A DNA stretch of 64,000 nt from Bacteroidota bacterium (GCA_013288555.1 JABDBQ010000008.1:18706-82705), one strand, 5' to 3'; counted from the first letter of the stretch, positions 1 through 10,887 are shown. Numbers and translations: made by a program. The notes: generated by a model from the sequence alone, not told the origin.

Positions 1-1
1 A

Positions 2-1474
2 AAATATCTTGTTGGTGAAAAAGTAACCGGCGTTCCTGGTGCTACCAAGGTGAGCTATGAGAAAGGTGGTGGATTTACATACTATCAAAGGGTAGAATAT
101 ACGCCTGAGATGAAAAAATCCATGTTGACTCTCGACTATACCGTTAAGTTCAGTTCTAAATATGAAGAATTGGATCAGTGCGTATCCGGAAGTAAAAAGG
201 ATTCGTTATTCGGAACCATTACAACCGCACTTTCTGTGAATCCAACGGATGATTTATACTATTATGATAATACCACACCACTTGGCGGTGCTCGCAGGGT
301 GATATTCTACTATGTAATCAACGAAGGTTTCCTAAGGGATTCTGTTTTCAAAGGCCCTGCTGTACAAACACTGGAAACTTTAACGAATGATCCTAAATTT
401 AAAATCAACAACATTACCCTTCATTCTTATGCGTCACCAGATGGCGAGTTGAAGAGGAACCTTGAACTTACCCACGAAAGGGCAGAAAGTGCATACAAGG
501 AAGTAAAAACGATTCTCGAAAAAGAACATGTAAATATTATTAAGGACGAAGACATCTTCAAAAAACCTGATGAAAACGGTGACGACTGGGCAGGTTTGAA
601 AAGGATGATTTCTGCTTCGAACATGGCTGGAAAAGATGAAGTTATGGCTGTTATCAACAATAACATGAACTTTGATGAAAAGAATGCCGCTCTTAAAAAA
701 TTGGCTTCATGGAACGATCTTAAAGATAATTATCTTCCTAAACTGAGAAGAACTGAGGTTTATCTTGAAGGAACTTTCCCAAACAGGGATATTACAGAAG
801 TACGCTCTATTGCTGCCAATTCATTTGATGGTCTTACCAAAAAGGAAGTTATTTCATATGCAAACAACGCTACTGATAATGCTTCAAAAGAAAAGGCATA
901 TAAGTACCTTATGAATAAATACCCTGATGATTGGGCTGGAGAAAACAATTATGCTACCATTCTTTTAAAAGAAGGAAATTATAAGGATGCTGACAGTTTA
1001 CTCGCTATGGCACATAAAACCTGGCCAAACAATGATACAATTGCAAGTAACCTTGGTGTTGCTGATCGTGAAATGCACAAATACGATGATGCAAAAGCAT
1101 TATATGGTGAGGCTGCTGCTAAAAATATGAAAGAAGGCAACAACATGGGTATCCTTTATATCAAATACGGTGACTATGACAATGCCGTTGCCAGTTTTGA
1201 TCCTAAACAATGCGATTATAACGTTGCATTGGCTTACACAATGAAAAACGATTATGACAATGCGCTTTCTAAAATAGATTGCATTTCTGATAAAACTCCT
1301 GAAGTATATTATCTGAGAGCTATAGTGGCTGCACGTAAAGGTGATGTGGATCTGATGACCACAAGTCTTACCCTTGCTGTGAAAGGTGACGCATCTTACA
1401 GAGATCAGGCTAAATCAGATATCGAATTCAAAAAATACTGGACTAAAGTAGAATTCCAGAACGCTATTAAATAA
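2..1474 (+). CDS. OmpA-like/TPR-repeat protein, 5' end truncated by window edge
   Basis: Frame is open from base 2 (KYLVGEKVTGVPGATKVSYEKGGG...), so the listed start at 50 is internal. OmpA-like stretch (ITLHSYASPDGELKRNLELTHERAESA) followed by TPR-like repeats. Confidence 0.75.
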   Translation, partial: KYLVGEKVTGVPGATKVSYEKGGGFTYYQRVEYTPEMKKSMLTLDYTVKFSSKYEELDQCVSGSKKDSLFGTITTALSVNPTDDLYYYDNTTPLGGARRVIFYYVINEGFLRDSVFKGPAVQTLETLTNDPKFKINNITLHSYASPDGELKRNLELTHERAESAYKEVKTILEKEHVNIIKDEDIFKKPDENGDDWAGLKRMISASNMAGKDEVMAVINNNMNFDEKNAALKKLASWNDLKDNYLPKLRRTEVYLEGTFPNRDITEVRSIAANSFDGLTKKEVISYANNATDNASKEKAYKYLMNKYPDDWAGENNYATILLKEGNYKDADSLLAMAHKTWPNNDTIASNLGVADREMHKYDDAKALYGEAAAKNMKEGNNMGILYIKYGDYDNAVASFDPKQCDYNVALAYTMKNDYDNALSKIDCISDKTPEVYYLRAIVAARKGDVDLMTTSLTLAVKGDASYRDQAKSDIEFKKYWTKVEFQNAIK

Positions 1475-1494
1475 TTAGCTATAACAGATAAGTG

Positions 1495-1530
1495 AACCCC
1501 GCAGGTATGTGTACCTGCGGGGTTTGTTTT
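1495..1530 (+). terminator. Rho-independent-type terminator
   Basis: AACCCCGCAGGTA-TGTG-TACCTGCGGGGTT, perfect 13-bp stem followed by TGTTTT. Confidence 0.85.
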
Positions 1531-1643
1531 AGATATGGTTTCCAATATCCCTAGAAAAATTTCACATTTTAAACAAGTATTGATTTCAAGGGTTATATTA
1601 ATTCAACTTGTAAATTTTTAAACTTAAATATTAACAGATCACT

Positions 1644-2525
1644 ATGAGAAAGATGAGATTCGTTTATTTGCTTTTTGCATCGGCAATTGTTCTTGGAGCT
1701 TGTTCTAAGACCGACACCCCTCCGGGCGGAAGTCCAATTGCAGTAACACTTACACCTACTGCTGTTACAGCAAATGGTGGCGATAGTGTTGGCATCGCCT
1801 GTACAATTACTGACCAGAACAATCTAAAAGACGTAGTTATTTCAGAATCACTTAATGGTGGTTCTTCAGCTCAGTTAGCGAGCTATTCATTATCAGGTAA
1901 ATCTTATCAGTTCACTTATTATTATCATGTGCCAACCGGTATTACAGGTTCTATTGTGATAACTTTTACTGTGGATGATGCAAACAATACACAAACTGCT
2001 ACATCAACGATAACAATCGGTGCAGGCGCAAGCGATTTTAACAGCTATTCTGCAGTATTGTTGGGCAGTTATTCAGATCCAAATGCAGGAAGTTTTTATG
2101 CTTCTTCTAATAACGATGTATATACAGTAAGTACGGCAAATACAAACCAGGGGTTGATTGATATGGTATTCTACTTCGGCGCTACAAACCAGTACACACT
2201 TGCAGCACCAAGTGACGCAAGTTTTGGAACAAATTCAAATCAGATTTCTTCGTTAGGTATCCAGAACTGGACAACAAGGAATGCTACCAGTTTCAGATCA
2301 ACAACGCTTTCAGATTTCAGTTCTATCACCAAAGCGGCTGATATTGCAACAGCTTATAATGCCGGTGGTACCGTTGATACAAAAGCAAACATGCTGGCAC
2401 AAGGTAGTATCATTGCATTTCAGACAGCAGCAGGCAAATACGGCTTATGCAAAATTGTTGATGAAAGCAATGGAAATACTTCAGGGCAAGGCGAAATGCA
2501 TATTATGGTTGATGTGCAGAAATAA
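1644..2525 (+). CDS. Secreted lipoprotein of unknown function
   Basis: Signal peptide plus lipobox (LLFASAIVLGACSK). Related to the next gene. Confidence 0.8.
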   Translation: MRKMRFVYLLFASAIVLGACSKTDTPPGGSPIAVTLTPTAVTANGGDSVGIACTITDQNNLKDVVISESLNGGSSAQLASYSLSGKSYQFTYYYHVPTGITGSIVITFTVDDANNTQTATSTITIGAGASDFNSYSAVLLGSYSDPNAGSFYASSNNDVYTVSTANTNQGLIDMVFYFGATNQYTLAAPSDASFGTNSNQISSLGIQNWTTRNATSFRSTTLSDFSSITKAADIATAYNAGGTVDTKANMLAQGSIIAFQTAAGKYGLCKIVDESNGNTSGQGEMHIMVDVQK

Positions 2526-2544
2526 TTAATTATAAATGATATAC

Positions 2545-2580
2545 AAAAGCCCGCTTCCTTTTACAGGGGCGGGCTTTTTA
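2545..2580 (+). terminator. Terminator hairpin
   Basis: AAAAGCCCGC...GCGGGCTTTT then TTA. Confidence 0.8.
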
Positions 2581-2722
2581 TTTATAAATTGTTGGTATTT
2601 AGGAAATCATTCCATTTGAAAAATTCGAAGCTGCTTTTTGTTTTATGTCTGATATTGTATAAATTTGTGTTTCTGGTTCGTTCCGTTTAAACTGTATATT
2701 AAAATTTTAATTTTCAAATATC

Positions 2723-3700
2723 ATGAAGCTACACTTAAAGAAGTTTGCTTTTATTGCCCTGGCGGGCTCGTTGTTTTTTGCGTATTCATGCTCAAAACCA
2801 GGCTCAAGCAGCAATAACAATAATAACAACAACAATAACGTTCCTGGTGCGCCAAAGCTTACTATTGTATATCCAGGTGCGGATACCACTATAGGCGACA
2901 ACCCTATTCCTGTCCTTACGATTACGATTAAAGCCGTTTCAGGTGACACATCCAAAATAGATTCTATAGTAGGAAATGACGCATTGGGACATAAAGCGAA
3001 ATTTGTTGCAATCGGTTTGAAATCAGGTAACCATTCCAGGACAATTGATTCCACATTTTATGATTATTACACAGCACCGGCTACCTCTATAGGAAGTACT
3101 GTAACGCTTACCTATACGGTTTATGACAGCAAGGGCAGTAAAACGACGCAAACCAGGAAATTGAAAGTTACAAGCGTTCCAGTGTTTGCTTTGTATACTG
3201 TAATATTGGGAGATCAAAATCAGAATGGCAACGGAGCCTTTTTGAATACAGGGGCCAACCCGAGAGCATTAGTTTACAGTACCGGACAGGTAAATTCTGA
3301 TACCACACTAAGGCGCCTTGTAGATATGTGTGTGGCCCAGACAAAAGGTATGACAGATATGTTGTTTTCTCCTGGTTATGTAAATACTTCCATCAATGCA
3401 ACTTTTGCGGATTCAAATATTTTCAACATCAATAGCGGATGGTTGGTTAGCCAACGCAGAACAACTATGTTTAAATTATTGCAGCCAAAATATATTTGTA
3501 ACTCCAATAATTATCCTGATTATGCTCACGTAGAAGCGGCTTATAAAGGTTCATCAGCAATACCCATGGCGCGTGTTCAATCTATTATGTCACCAAATGA
3601 TAACTACGCATTTCTAACACAGGATGGGCGTTACGGGGCATTTACTGTTCTTGGAATTGGAGGCGGCATTAAAATGACTATGGCGATTGAGTCGAAATAG
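2723..3700 (+). CDS. Secreted lipoprotein with poly-Asn linker, paralogue of upstream gene
   Basis: Lipobox LAGSLFFAYSCSK, then GSSSNNNNNNNNN. C-terminal half resembles the 1644..2525 product (LVDM..., DMLF..., W...RRTTMFK). Confidence 0.8.
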   Translation: MKLHLKKFAFIALAGSLFFAYSCSKPGSSSNNNNNNNNNVPGAPKLTIVYPGADTTIGDNPIPVLTITIKAVSGDTSKIDSIVGNDALGHKAKFVAIGLKSGNHSRTIDSTFYDYYTAPATSIGSTVTLTYTVYDSKGSKTTQTRKLKVTSVPVFALYTVILGDQNQNGNGAFLNTGANPRALVYSTGQVNSDTTLRRLVDMCVAQTKGMTDMLFSPGYVNTSINATFADSNIFNINSGWLVSQRRTTMFKLLQPKYICNSNNYPDYAHVEAAYKGSSAIPMARVQSIMSPNDNYAFLTQDGRYGAFTVLGIGGGIKMTMAIESK

Positions 3701-3718
3701 ATAATTCTTTATAATAAT

Positions 3719-3768
3719 AAAACTCAAAAGCCCCACAATATTATTATTGTTGGGGCTTTTGAGTTTAT
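3719..3768. terminator. Long terminator hairpin
   Basis: AACTCAAAAGCCCCACAATA / TATTGTTGGGGCTTTTGAGTT, about 20-bp stem with one bulge. Confidence 0.75.
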
Positions 3769-3860
3769 TTCCTTTACGTTTCGCTTTAACCCTTCTTCGT
3801 CCGCCGTAGCCTTTTGGCGAAGGTGGAACCCCTTATGGCTAATTTATATATCTTTGCCTC

Positions 3861-4616
3861 ATGATTAATGGACAAAGAGTTGTGGTGGTTTTGCCCGCGT
3901 ATAATGCGGAGCTCACGCTACCCATGACCTATCATGAAATCCCTTTTGACCTGGTAGATGATGTTATTCTGGTAGATGATGCCAGTAAAGACAACACTAT
4001 TGAAGTAGGCAAGCAACTGGGGATCAAACATATCATTCGACACGAGAAAAATAAGGGCTATGGTGGAAACCAGAAAAGCTGTTATGACAAGGCTCTGGAA
4101 ATTGGTGGGGATATAGTAGTTATGCTGCATCCGGATTATCAGTATACTCCAAAGCTATTGAGTGCCATGGTGCATATCCTGGCTAGTGGACTTTACCCGG
4201 TAGTATTTGCATCCCGTATCCTGGGCAAAGGGGCCTTAAAAGGAGGAATGCCTTTTTATAAATATGTTGCAAATCGTTTTCTGACTTTAGCTCAAAATTT
4301 GCTAATGAACCAGAAACTTTCAGAATACCACACGGGTTATAGGGCCTATACCCGAACAGTGTTGGAAACCATTGACTATCATCTTGATTCTGATGATTTT
4401 GTTTTTGATAATGAAATAAGTGCCCAGATATTTTATGCCGGTTTCGAAATAGCTGAAGTAACCTGTCCGACTAAATATTTTGAAGAGGCATCTTCCATTA
4501 ATTTCAAAAGAAGTGTGAAATATGGGCTTGGTGTTCTGGCCACTTCATTCAAATACTTTTTGCAAAAAAAAGGACTGGGTCATTACAAGATCTTTTCGTT
4601 CACAAAAAAAAGATAA
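3861..4616 (+). CDS. Family 2 glycosyltransferase
   Basis: VVVVLPAYNAELTLPMT, ILVDDASKDNT and HPDYQYTP motifs. Confidence 0.9.
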   Translation: MINGQRVVVVLPAYNAELTLPMTYHEIPFDLVDDVILVDDASKDNTIEVGKQLGIKHIIRHEKNKGYGGNQKSCYDKALEIGGDIVVMLHPDYQYTPKLLSAMVHILASGLYPVVFASRILGKGALKGGMPFYKYVANRFLTLAQNLLMNQKLSEYHTGYRAYTRTVLETIDYHLDSDDFVFDNEISAQIFYAGFEIAEVTCPTKYFEEASSINFKRSVKYGLGVLATSFKYFLQKKGLGHYKIFSFTKKR

Positions 4617-4639
4617 GCTCACCAGTTTTTTACGGCAAA

Positions 4640-4768
4640 GATTAAAAAGGCGTCGCAAAGAGTGCAAAGTCTATTCCCTGAAATGCTGAGGCTGAATTAT
4701 GATATTCGCTTCTTATTAATTCAAAATCTTCTTTGAAACTTTGCGATACCTTAGCGTCCTTTGCGGTT
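4640..4768. repeat. Intergenic repeat of the CGCAAAG/CTTTGCG family, inverted arms
   Basis: GGCGTCGCAAAGAGTGCAAAGT ... ACTTTGCGATACCTTAGCGTCCTTTGCGG. Confidence 0.6.
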
Positions 4769-4788
4769 TGCTCTTTAAATTAACAAAA

Positions 4789-4815
4789 AACCCCGGCCTA
4801 AACCGGGGTTCCCTT
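4789..4815 (-). terminator. Terminator hairpin
   Basis: AACCCCGG-cctaaa-CCGGGGTT downstream of the minus-strand sigma factor gene; T-run in minus orientation. Confidence 0.7.
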
Positions 4816-4890
4816 CAAAACCTTCCACTCTTTCCTCTAAAAAAACCAATCCTCTGGTATCCAAAATGGTACCTAAATCTTTGTTTAAAT

Positions 4891-5469
4891 TTATAATGTT
4901 ATCTGGTGTTTTAAAATCAGTTTCCGCATATTGGTCAATGCATATCTCATGCGGCCTAAGGCTGTATTAATGCTAACACCTGTCAGGTCTGCTATTTCTT
5001 TAAAAGACAGATTGGCATAATGACGAAGAATTAAAACCTCTTTTTGCTCTTCAGGAAGTTGCTGAATAAGCTGGCGCACACGGTCGTGGCTTTGTTCGCG
5101 CATGATTTCATCTTCCCTGTTTTCATCAGCAATACTGATATAACTGAAAACGTCATTGCCTTCACTGTCAGAAATGGTAGGCAGCTTGTTGAGTTTGCGG
5201 AAATGATCGATAACAAGGTTTCTTGCGATCCTTATCACCCACTGCAGAAATTTTCCTTCTTCCTGGTAAGATCCTTTGCGCAAAGTATTTATAACTTTTA
5301 CAAAAGCATCCTGAAAAATATCTTCAGCTAAGGCACGGTCTTTGACTAAGAGATAAATGGAAGTAAAGATTTTGGATTTATGCCTGTTGATAAGCATTTT
5401 CAGGCATGTCTCATTTCCATGCAGGTACTGAGCTATGAGTTCCTCATCACTGATAATCGGCTTGCGCAT
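4891..5469 (-). CDS. ECF-type RNA polymerase sigma factor
   Basis: Sigma70 region 2 (LAEDIFQDAFVKVI...FLQWVIRIARNLVIDHFRK) and region 4 (LPEEQKEVLILRHYANLSFKEIADLTGVSINTALGRMRYAL). Confidence 0.93.
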   Translation of the reverse strand: MRKPIISDEELIAQYLHGNETCLKMLINRHKSKIFTSIYLLVKDRALAEDIFQDAFVKVINTLRKGSYQEEGKFLQWVIRIARNLVIDHFRKLNKLPTISDSEGNDVFSYISIADENREDEIMREQSHDRVRQLIQQLPEEQKEVLILRHYANLSFKEIADLTGVSINTALGRMRYALTNMRKLILKHQITL

Positions 5470-5621
5470 AGGTTAAATTTTAAATTTAGTACGTATGATG
5501 TAGAAATTCTAACCTATAGGCTTTGCTGTTTTATTTAACTTTGTATTATTTTAGTGAAAGAAACTTCCGCTAAGATAAGTAATCATTTTTTGAATTCCAA
5601 ACATTTCGCTAATTATTTTTC

Positions 5622-8474
5622 ATGGCTCCCGTTAACGTAGACAATTTAGACCATCGTAACTATATCATAATCAAGAATGCAAGGCAAAACAACCTTAAAA
5701 GTCTTGACGCCGCACTGCCACAGAATAAGCTGATCGTGATTACCGGGATCTCAGGGTCTGGCAAGTCATCCCTTGCATTTGATACCTTATATGCTGAAGG
5801 TCAGCGACGTTATGTAGAAAGTCTAAGCGCATACATCAGGCAGTTTATGGGGAAAATAAACAAACCTGCTGTAGATTACATTAAAGGACTTTCTCCTGCA
5901 GTCGCCATCCAGCAGAAAGTCAATACCAATAATCCGCGATCAACGGTGGGAACCGGCACTGAGATTTATGATTATCTGAAGCTTTTATATGCCCGTATTG
6001 GTAAGACTTATTCCCCTTTAAGCGGTAAAGATGTGAAACGAGATACAGTTGACTCTGTTGTGGCGCATATCGAAACTTTAGAGCCGGGAGCCAGGGTTCA
6101 GGTGCTCTCACCTATTTTAAAACAAGAGAAGAGATCCTGGGAAGAGGAATTGAATGTAATTCTCCAGAAAGGCTTTTCAAGGCTTGAATTCAATGGGGCA
6201 ATCGTTAAAATAGAAGATATTCTGTCTTTTATCAATACAGGACAAACTGACCTTGCTGAACTCAAAGCTGCAGCAAAAAAGAAAGATAAACTTTTGAGTG
6301 AATCCTTTTTACTGGTTGACCGTTTGACCATTATGCCCGGCAATGAAGAAAACCGGTCCCGGATGGCTGATTCAGTGCAAACCGCTTTTTATGAGGGGCA
6401 TGGATCCTGCACAATGGAAATTCATTTTGCAGACGGAACCAAAACCCGCGAAAGATATTCTGATAAGTTTGAACTTGATGGCATTGTATTCGAGGAGCCT
6501 TCTGTAAACCTGTTCACCTTCAATAACCCTTTTGGTGCTTGCAAATCCTGTGAGGGTTTCGGGTTAACCATTGGCATTGATGAAAACCGGGTGATCCCTG
6601 ATAAAAGCCTGTCGGTATATGAAGAAGCTGTGGCCTGCTGGAAAGGAGACAAGATGAGTGAATGGCTCGCGGATTTCATTAAAAATGCCCGCAAAATTGA
6701 TTTTCCCATTCATCGGCCTTACAATTTGTTAACGACTGAAGAAAGAGACGTTTTGTGGCATGGCTCTAAAGATATCCAGGGTATTTATGACTTCTTTAAA
6801 TATGTAGAAACCCAATCATACAAAATACAATACCGCGTGATGCTGGCGCGCTACAAAGGACGTACCAGATGTATGGAATGCAATGGTACCCGCCTGCGCA
6901 AAGAAGCCCGTTATGTGAAGATAAATGGCATAGCCATCACTGACCTGGTATTGATGCCTGTGGATAAATTATATGATTGGGTAACCAACTTGCAGCTGAA
7001 TGAAACAGACAGGCAGATATCAAAAAGAATTCTTACAGAAATCGTTAACCGGCTTGAATTTCTGAACGATGTCGGGCTTGGATATCTGACGCTTAACAGG
7101 CCTTCGGCAACTTTATCCGGTGGGGAATCTCAAAGGATACAGATCGTGACTTCACTGGGCAGTAACCTCACGGGTGCTATGTATATTTTGGACGAGCCGA
7201 GTATCGGATTGCATTCAAGGGACACCGAAAAACTGATAACCGTTCTGCAAAGATTAAAACGGCTTGGCAATACGGTGATTGTGGTGGAACATGATGAAGA
7301 TATTATCCGCCAGGCAGATGAGATCCTCGATATCGGGCCCTTTGCAGGAACTGAGGGAGGAGAACTGGTTTTCCAGGGCAATCTTAACGAACTGATGGAA
7401 GAAGGTACAACCCTCACCGCAAAATACATGCGGGAAGAACTAAAAGTACCCGTGCCGGAAAAAAGAAGAAAATCAAACTCATGGCTTGAAATAAAAAGTG
7501 CGGACAAAAATAACCTGAAAAATTTTGATGTAAAGATCCCTTTGAATGCCATGACCGTTGTGAGCGGCGTGAGTGGTTCCGGAAAATCAACGCTGGTACG
7601 CGAAGTGGTGTATCCTATTTTACGTGAGGCAGTTGAAAAAAAGCAGGATTCTTTAAGCCTTCATAAATTGGGAGGCACTTATAAAACGATAAAGAGAATA
7701 GAATATATAGACCAGGATCCGATCGGCAAATCGAGCCGATCGAATCCTGTTACGTATTTAAAAGCTTTTGACCCTATCCGTGATTTGTATTCAAAGCAAC
7801 CGCTGGCCCGTCAACGGGGATATACGCCTGGGTATTTTTCATTTAATGTGGAAGGTGGGCGCTGCGAAGTTTGTAAGGGTGATGGATTTCTTACGGTAGA
7901 AATGCAGTTTATGGCCGATGTGGAAATGGAATGTGAAAACTGTCACGGCAAGCGCTACAAAGCCGAACTTCTTGAAGTGCAGTACAAGGGGAAAAACATA
8001 GCAGATGTGCTGGATATGACCGTAACGGATGCTATCGCATTTTTCGCTGAAAATAAAGACATTGCTTCCGCTATTGAGCCACTTTCAAAAGTAGGTTTGG
8101 GGTATCTCACCCTGGGGCAGCCAAGTATACATCTCAGTGGTGGAGAAGCACAGCGTATCAAACTCGCTTCATTCCTTTCGAAAACCCATTCGCAGGAACA
8201 TATTTTTTTCATATTTGACGAGCCGACTACCGGATTGCATTTCTATGACATTCATAAGTTGCTGGAAGCATTCCAGGCCCTTGTTGATAATGGTCATACT
8301 GTTTTAGTCATTGAACACAACCTCGACGTCATTAAGTGTGCAGATTGGTTGATTGATCTTGGTCCTGAAGGCGGCGAAGCCGGAGGCAATCTTGTTTTTC
8401 AGGGCGTTCCAGAAGATATTGTTGATGTAAAGGAATCCTACACAGGAAAATATCTAAAAGAGAAGCTTTTATAA
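5622..8474 (+). CDS. uvrA: Excinuclease ABC subunit UvrA
   Basis: Two ABC ATPase halves (GISGSGKSSLAFDTLYAEGQRRYVESLSAY; GVSGSGKSTL), zinc motifs CxxC, LSGGESQRI and LSGGEAQRI signatures. Confidence 0.98.
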   Translation: MAPVNVDNLDHRNYIIIKNARQNNLKSLDAALPQNKLIVITGISGSGKSSLAFDTLYAEGQRRYVESLSAYIRQFMGKINKPAVDYIKGLSPAVAIQQKVNTNNPRSTVGTGTEIYDYLKLLYARIGKTYSPLSGKDVKRDTVDSVVAHIETLEPGARVQVLSPILKQEKRSWEEELNVILQKGFSRLEFNGAIVKIEDILSFINTGQTDLAELKAAAKKKDKLLSESFLLVDRLTIMPGNEENRSRMADSVQTAFYEGHGSCTMEIHFADGTKTRERYSDKFELDGIVFEEPSVNLFTFNNPFGACKSCEGFGLTIGIDENRVIPDKSLSVYEEAVACWKGDKMSEWLADFIKNARKIDFPIHRPYNLLTTEERDVLWHGSKDIQGIYDFFKYVETQSYKIQYRVMLARYKGRTRCMECNGTRLRKEARYVKINGIAITDLVLMPVDKLYDWVTNLQLNETDRQISKRILTEIVNRLEFLNDVGLGYLTLNRPSATLSGGESQRIQIVTSLGSNLTGAMYILDEPSIGLHSRDTEKLITVLQRLKRLGNTVIVVEHDEDIIRQADEILDIGPFAGTEGGELVFQGNLNELMEEGTTLTAKYMREELKVPVPEKRRKSNSWLEIKSADKNNLKNFDVKIPLNAMTVVSGVSGSGKSTLVREVVYPILREAVEKKQDSLSLHKLGGTYKTIKRIEYIDQDPIGKSSRSNPVTYLKAFDPIRDLYSKQPLARQRGYTPGYFSFNVEGGRCEVCKGDGFLTVEMQFMADVEMECENCHGKRYKAELLEVQYKGKNIADVLDMTVTDAIAFFAENKDIASAIEPLSKVGLGYLTLGQPSIHLSGGEAQRIKLASFLSKTHSQEHIFFIFDEPTTGLHFYDIHKLLEAFQALVDNGHTVLVIEHNLDVIKCADWLIDLGPEGGEAGGNLVFQGVPEDIVDVKESYTGKYLKEKLL

Positions 8475-8645
8475 ATATACCTGATGTTCTAAACCTTTTG
8501 CCTTTCTAAATGTTTGTAAGTGAAGTGTTTTATAAAAAATCGCCGCTCGTATTCATTTCTTATTGTATCTTTCGTGGCAAAAAAAGAGGTCTTTTTTATT
8601 AAAAAAGACATGGGTAATATTTTATTTAATTAATAGCTAAACTTA

Positions 8646-10850
8646 ATGCAGGGAAGGATACGGATATTTTTAACGTTTGGATTATGCGCTGTTTTATTTG
8701 TCATTATAGGGGTATACTCATGGTTCAATGCGCGCCAATTCAAGGAAGATACCAGGTGGGTAGCACACACTTATGAAGTTATCTCCCAGGCGCAAAATGT
8801 TTTATCATATCTTACTGATCTTGGGGTTGCTTCCAGGGGTTATGCGCAAAGCGGCAATGATAATTATCTAAATCAGTTTGAAGAGGCAAAAACTAAGATA
8901 GGAAATACAACTGCCAACTTAAGAAATTTGACGAATGACAATCAGTCGCAACAGCAATTGCTTGATTCAATAAATACTCTGATACAAAGCAAGGAAAGGT
9001 TTAATTATGAATGGATTACGGCTCGCAAGTTTCAGGGCGAAAAAAAAGCTGAAGAACTTATACTTGCAAATAAGGCCCAAACAATAAACCAGCAATACAG
9101 GAAAGCATTAAGCCGGTTTATTAATATTGAAAAAGAATTGCTTTCTACTAGGTTAAGTAAAGCATCATCACAATTTAGTTTTGTTTTTATTACAACACTC
9201 ACCAGCGTTGCACTTGCTGTTATATTAATTTTGATTGCATTGTATTATTTTTTAGTAGATTACAACAGAAGGATTAGAACAGAACAAAGAGTAATTGAAA
9301 GTGAGTCCCGGATTAAGAAATTTTTAGATGTTTTGCCTCTGGGGGTATTAATTTCAAACCAGGATGGTTTTGCTTATTATGCCAATAGTAAATCAATTGA
9401 AATACTGGGTCGTGGCATCATTGTTGGTTCTAAAGTTGATCAGTTTGCGGAAGTTTATCATGTATACCGGGCTGGAACGGGTCAGCCATATCCTGCTGAT
9501 GAATTGCCATTGGCAAGGGCATTAAGATATGAAACTGTTATTGTTGATGATCTAGAGATTGTAAATGGGGATAAACGAACTCCTTTACGGGTTAATTCAA
9601 CATCAGTTAAGGATGCAAATGGAAAAATTGAATTCGCGATTTCTGTTTTTGAAGATATTACGGAATTAAAGAAATCAGAAAAGGAACTTATCATTGCCAA
9701 ACATAAAGCTGAGGAATCATCTATTCTTAAGGAGGCTTTCCTGGCAAATATGAGTCATGAAATACGGACTCCTATGAATGCAATCATAGGCTTCACCGAT
9801 TTACTCGTACAAAGCCCTTTGGAACCGAGGGAAAAGGAATTCGCATCCATTATTAAATCATCGGGTGAAAACCTTCTGAATATCATTAATGATATTTTGG
9901 ACATATCAAAAATAGAAGCCCGGATGATGACCTTTGAGGCATTTCAACTTAGTATTAATGAATTATTTTATTCGCTAAAAGTAATGCTGGCGCAAAAAGC
10001 AGATGCAAAGAACCTGTCTTTGATTTTTGCCTGTAATGTGGGGGTGCCTGATATCCTGATCGGGGATGCCAAAAGACTCACTCAGATACTTATAAACCTG
10101 GTTGATAACGCCATAAAATTTACAAAGCAAGGGTCAGTTAGTGTATCTGCATCTTTGTTAAGTGAGAACGAAGATCATTGCGAAATACAATTTTGTGTAC
10201 GGGACACCGGGATAGGCATTGCAAATGATAAACTGCAAATGGTTTTTGAACGGTTTCAGCAGGCAGAAGCAAATACGACGCATAAATATGGAGGTACGGG
10301 TCTGGGGCTGAGTATAGCAAAGCAATTAGTTGATTTACAAGGCGGTGAAATGAGTGTAAAAAGTGTGGTTGATCAGGGAACAGAATTCTTTTTTACATTA
10401 CCATTCATAAAATCAAAAAATGAATACCAGGTGAATCTTAATTCTTCATCAAAAGAATTCGATATCTCTGAACTGAGTAATTATAAAATACTGATTGCCG
10501 AAGACAGTGCCATAAGTGTAAAACTTATTATGAGCCTGTTTGTGCGTTATAACATTAATGTGGATGTTGCTGAAAATGGTAAAGAGGCTATAGAGAAAAT
10601 TAAAAACGGCCATTTTGATCTCGTACTGATGGATATGGAAATGCCTGAAATGAACGGCTATGAGGCGACATCCGTCCTTCGTAATGAACTTCACAATCCT
10701 ATTCCCATTATCGCCATGACCGCCCATGCCATGGCAGGAGAAATGGATAAATGTTTGAAACTTGGGATGAATGATTATATATCCAAGCCGATTAACGCCA
10801 AATTGCTTTTTCATAAAATTTACAATGCCGTCCACCCTTCAAAAAAGTAA
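8646..10850 (+). CDS. Hybrid sensor histidine kinase / response regulator (CHASE3-like sensor, PAS, HisKA, HATPase, REC)
   Basis: N-terminal TM plus CHASE3-like region, FLANMSHEIRTPMNAIIGFTDLL H-box, ATPase DTGIGIANDK/GGTGLGLSI, REC domain LVLMDMEMPEMNGYEAT. Confidence 0.93.
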   Translation: MQGRIRIFLTFGLCAVLFVIIGVYSWFNARQFKEDTRWVAHTYEVISQAQNVLSYLTDLGVASRGYAQSGNDNYLNQFEEAKTKIGNTTANLRNLTNDNQSQQQLLDSINTLIQSKERFNYEWITARKFQGEKKAEELILANKAQTINQQYRKALSRFINIEKELLSTRLSKASSQFSFVFITTLTSVALAVILILIALYYFLVDYNRRIRTEQRVIESESRIKKFLDVLPLGVLISNQDGFAYYANSKSIEILGRGIIVGSKVDQFAEVYHVYRAGTGQPYPADELPLARALRYETVIVDDLEIVNGDKRTPLRVNSTSVKDANGKIEFAISVFEDITELKKSEKELIIAKHKAEESSILKEAFLANMSHEIRTPMNAIIGFTDLLVQSPLEPREKEFASIIKSSGENLLNIINDILDISKIEARMMTFEAFQLSINELFYSLKVMLAQKADAKNLSLIFACNVGVPDILIGDAKRLTQILINLVDNAIKFTKQGSVSVSASLLSENEDHCEIQFCVRDTGIGIANDKLQMVFERFQQAEANTTHKYGGTGLGLSIAKQLVDLQGGEMSVKSVVDQGTEFFFTLPFIKSKNEYQVNLNSSSKEFDISELSNYKILIAEDSAISVKLIMSLFVRYNINVDVAENGKEAIEKIKNGHFDLVLMDMEMPEMNGYEATSVLRNELHNPIPIIAMTAHAMAGEMDKCLKLGMNDYISKPINAKLLFHKIYNAVHPSKK

Positions 10851-10887
10851 AATTTATGAGCTGAATAATGGAGTTATTCTATCTAAG

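Noticed and set aside
4680-4694. 15-mer GAAATGCTGAGGCTG shared with 10980-10994
   Set aside because: A shared 15-mer between two sites in 64 kb is within chance expectation; no extended similarity.
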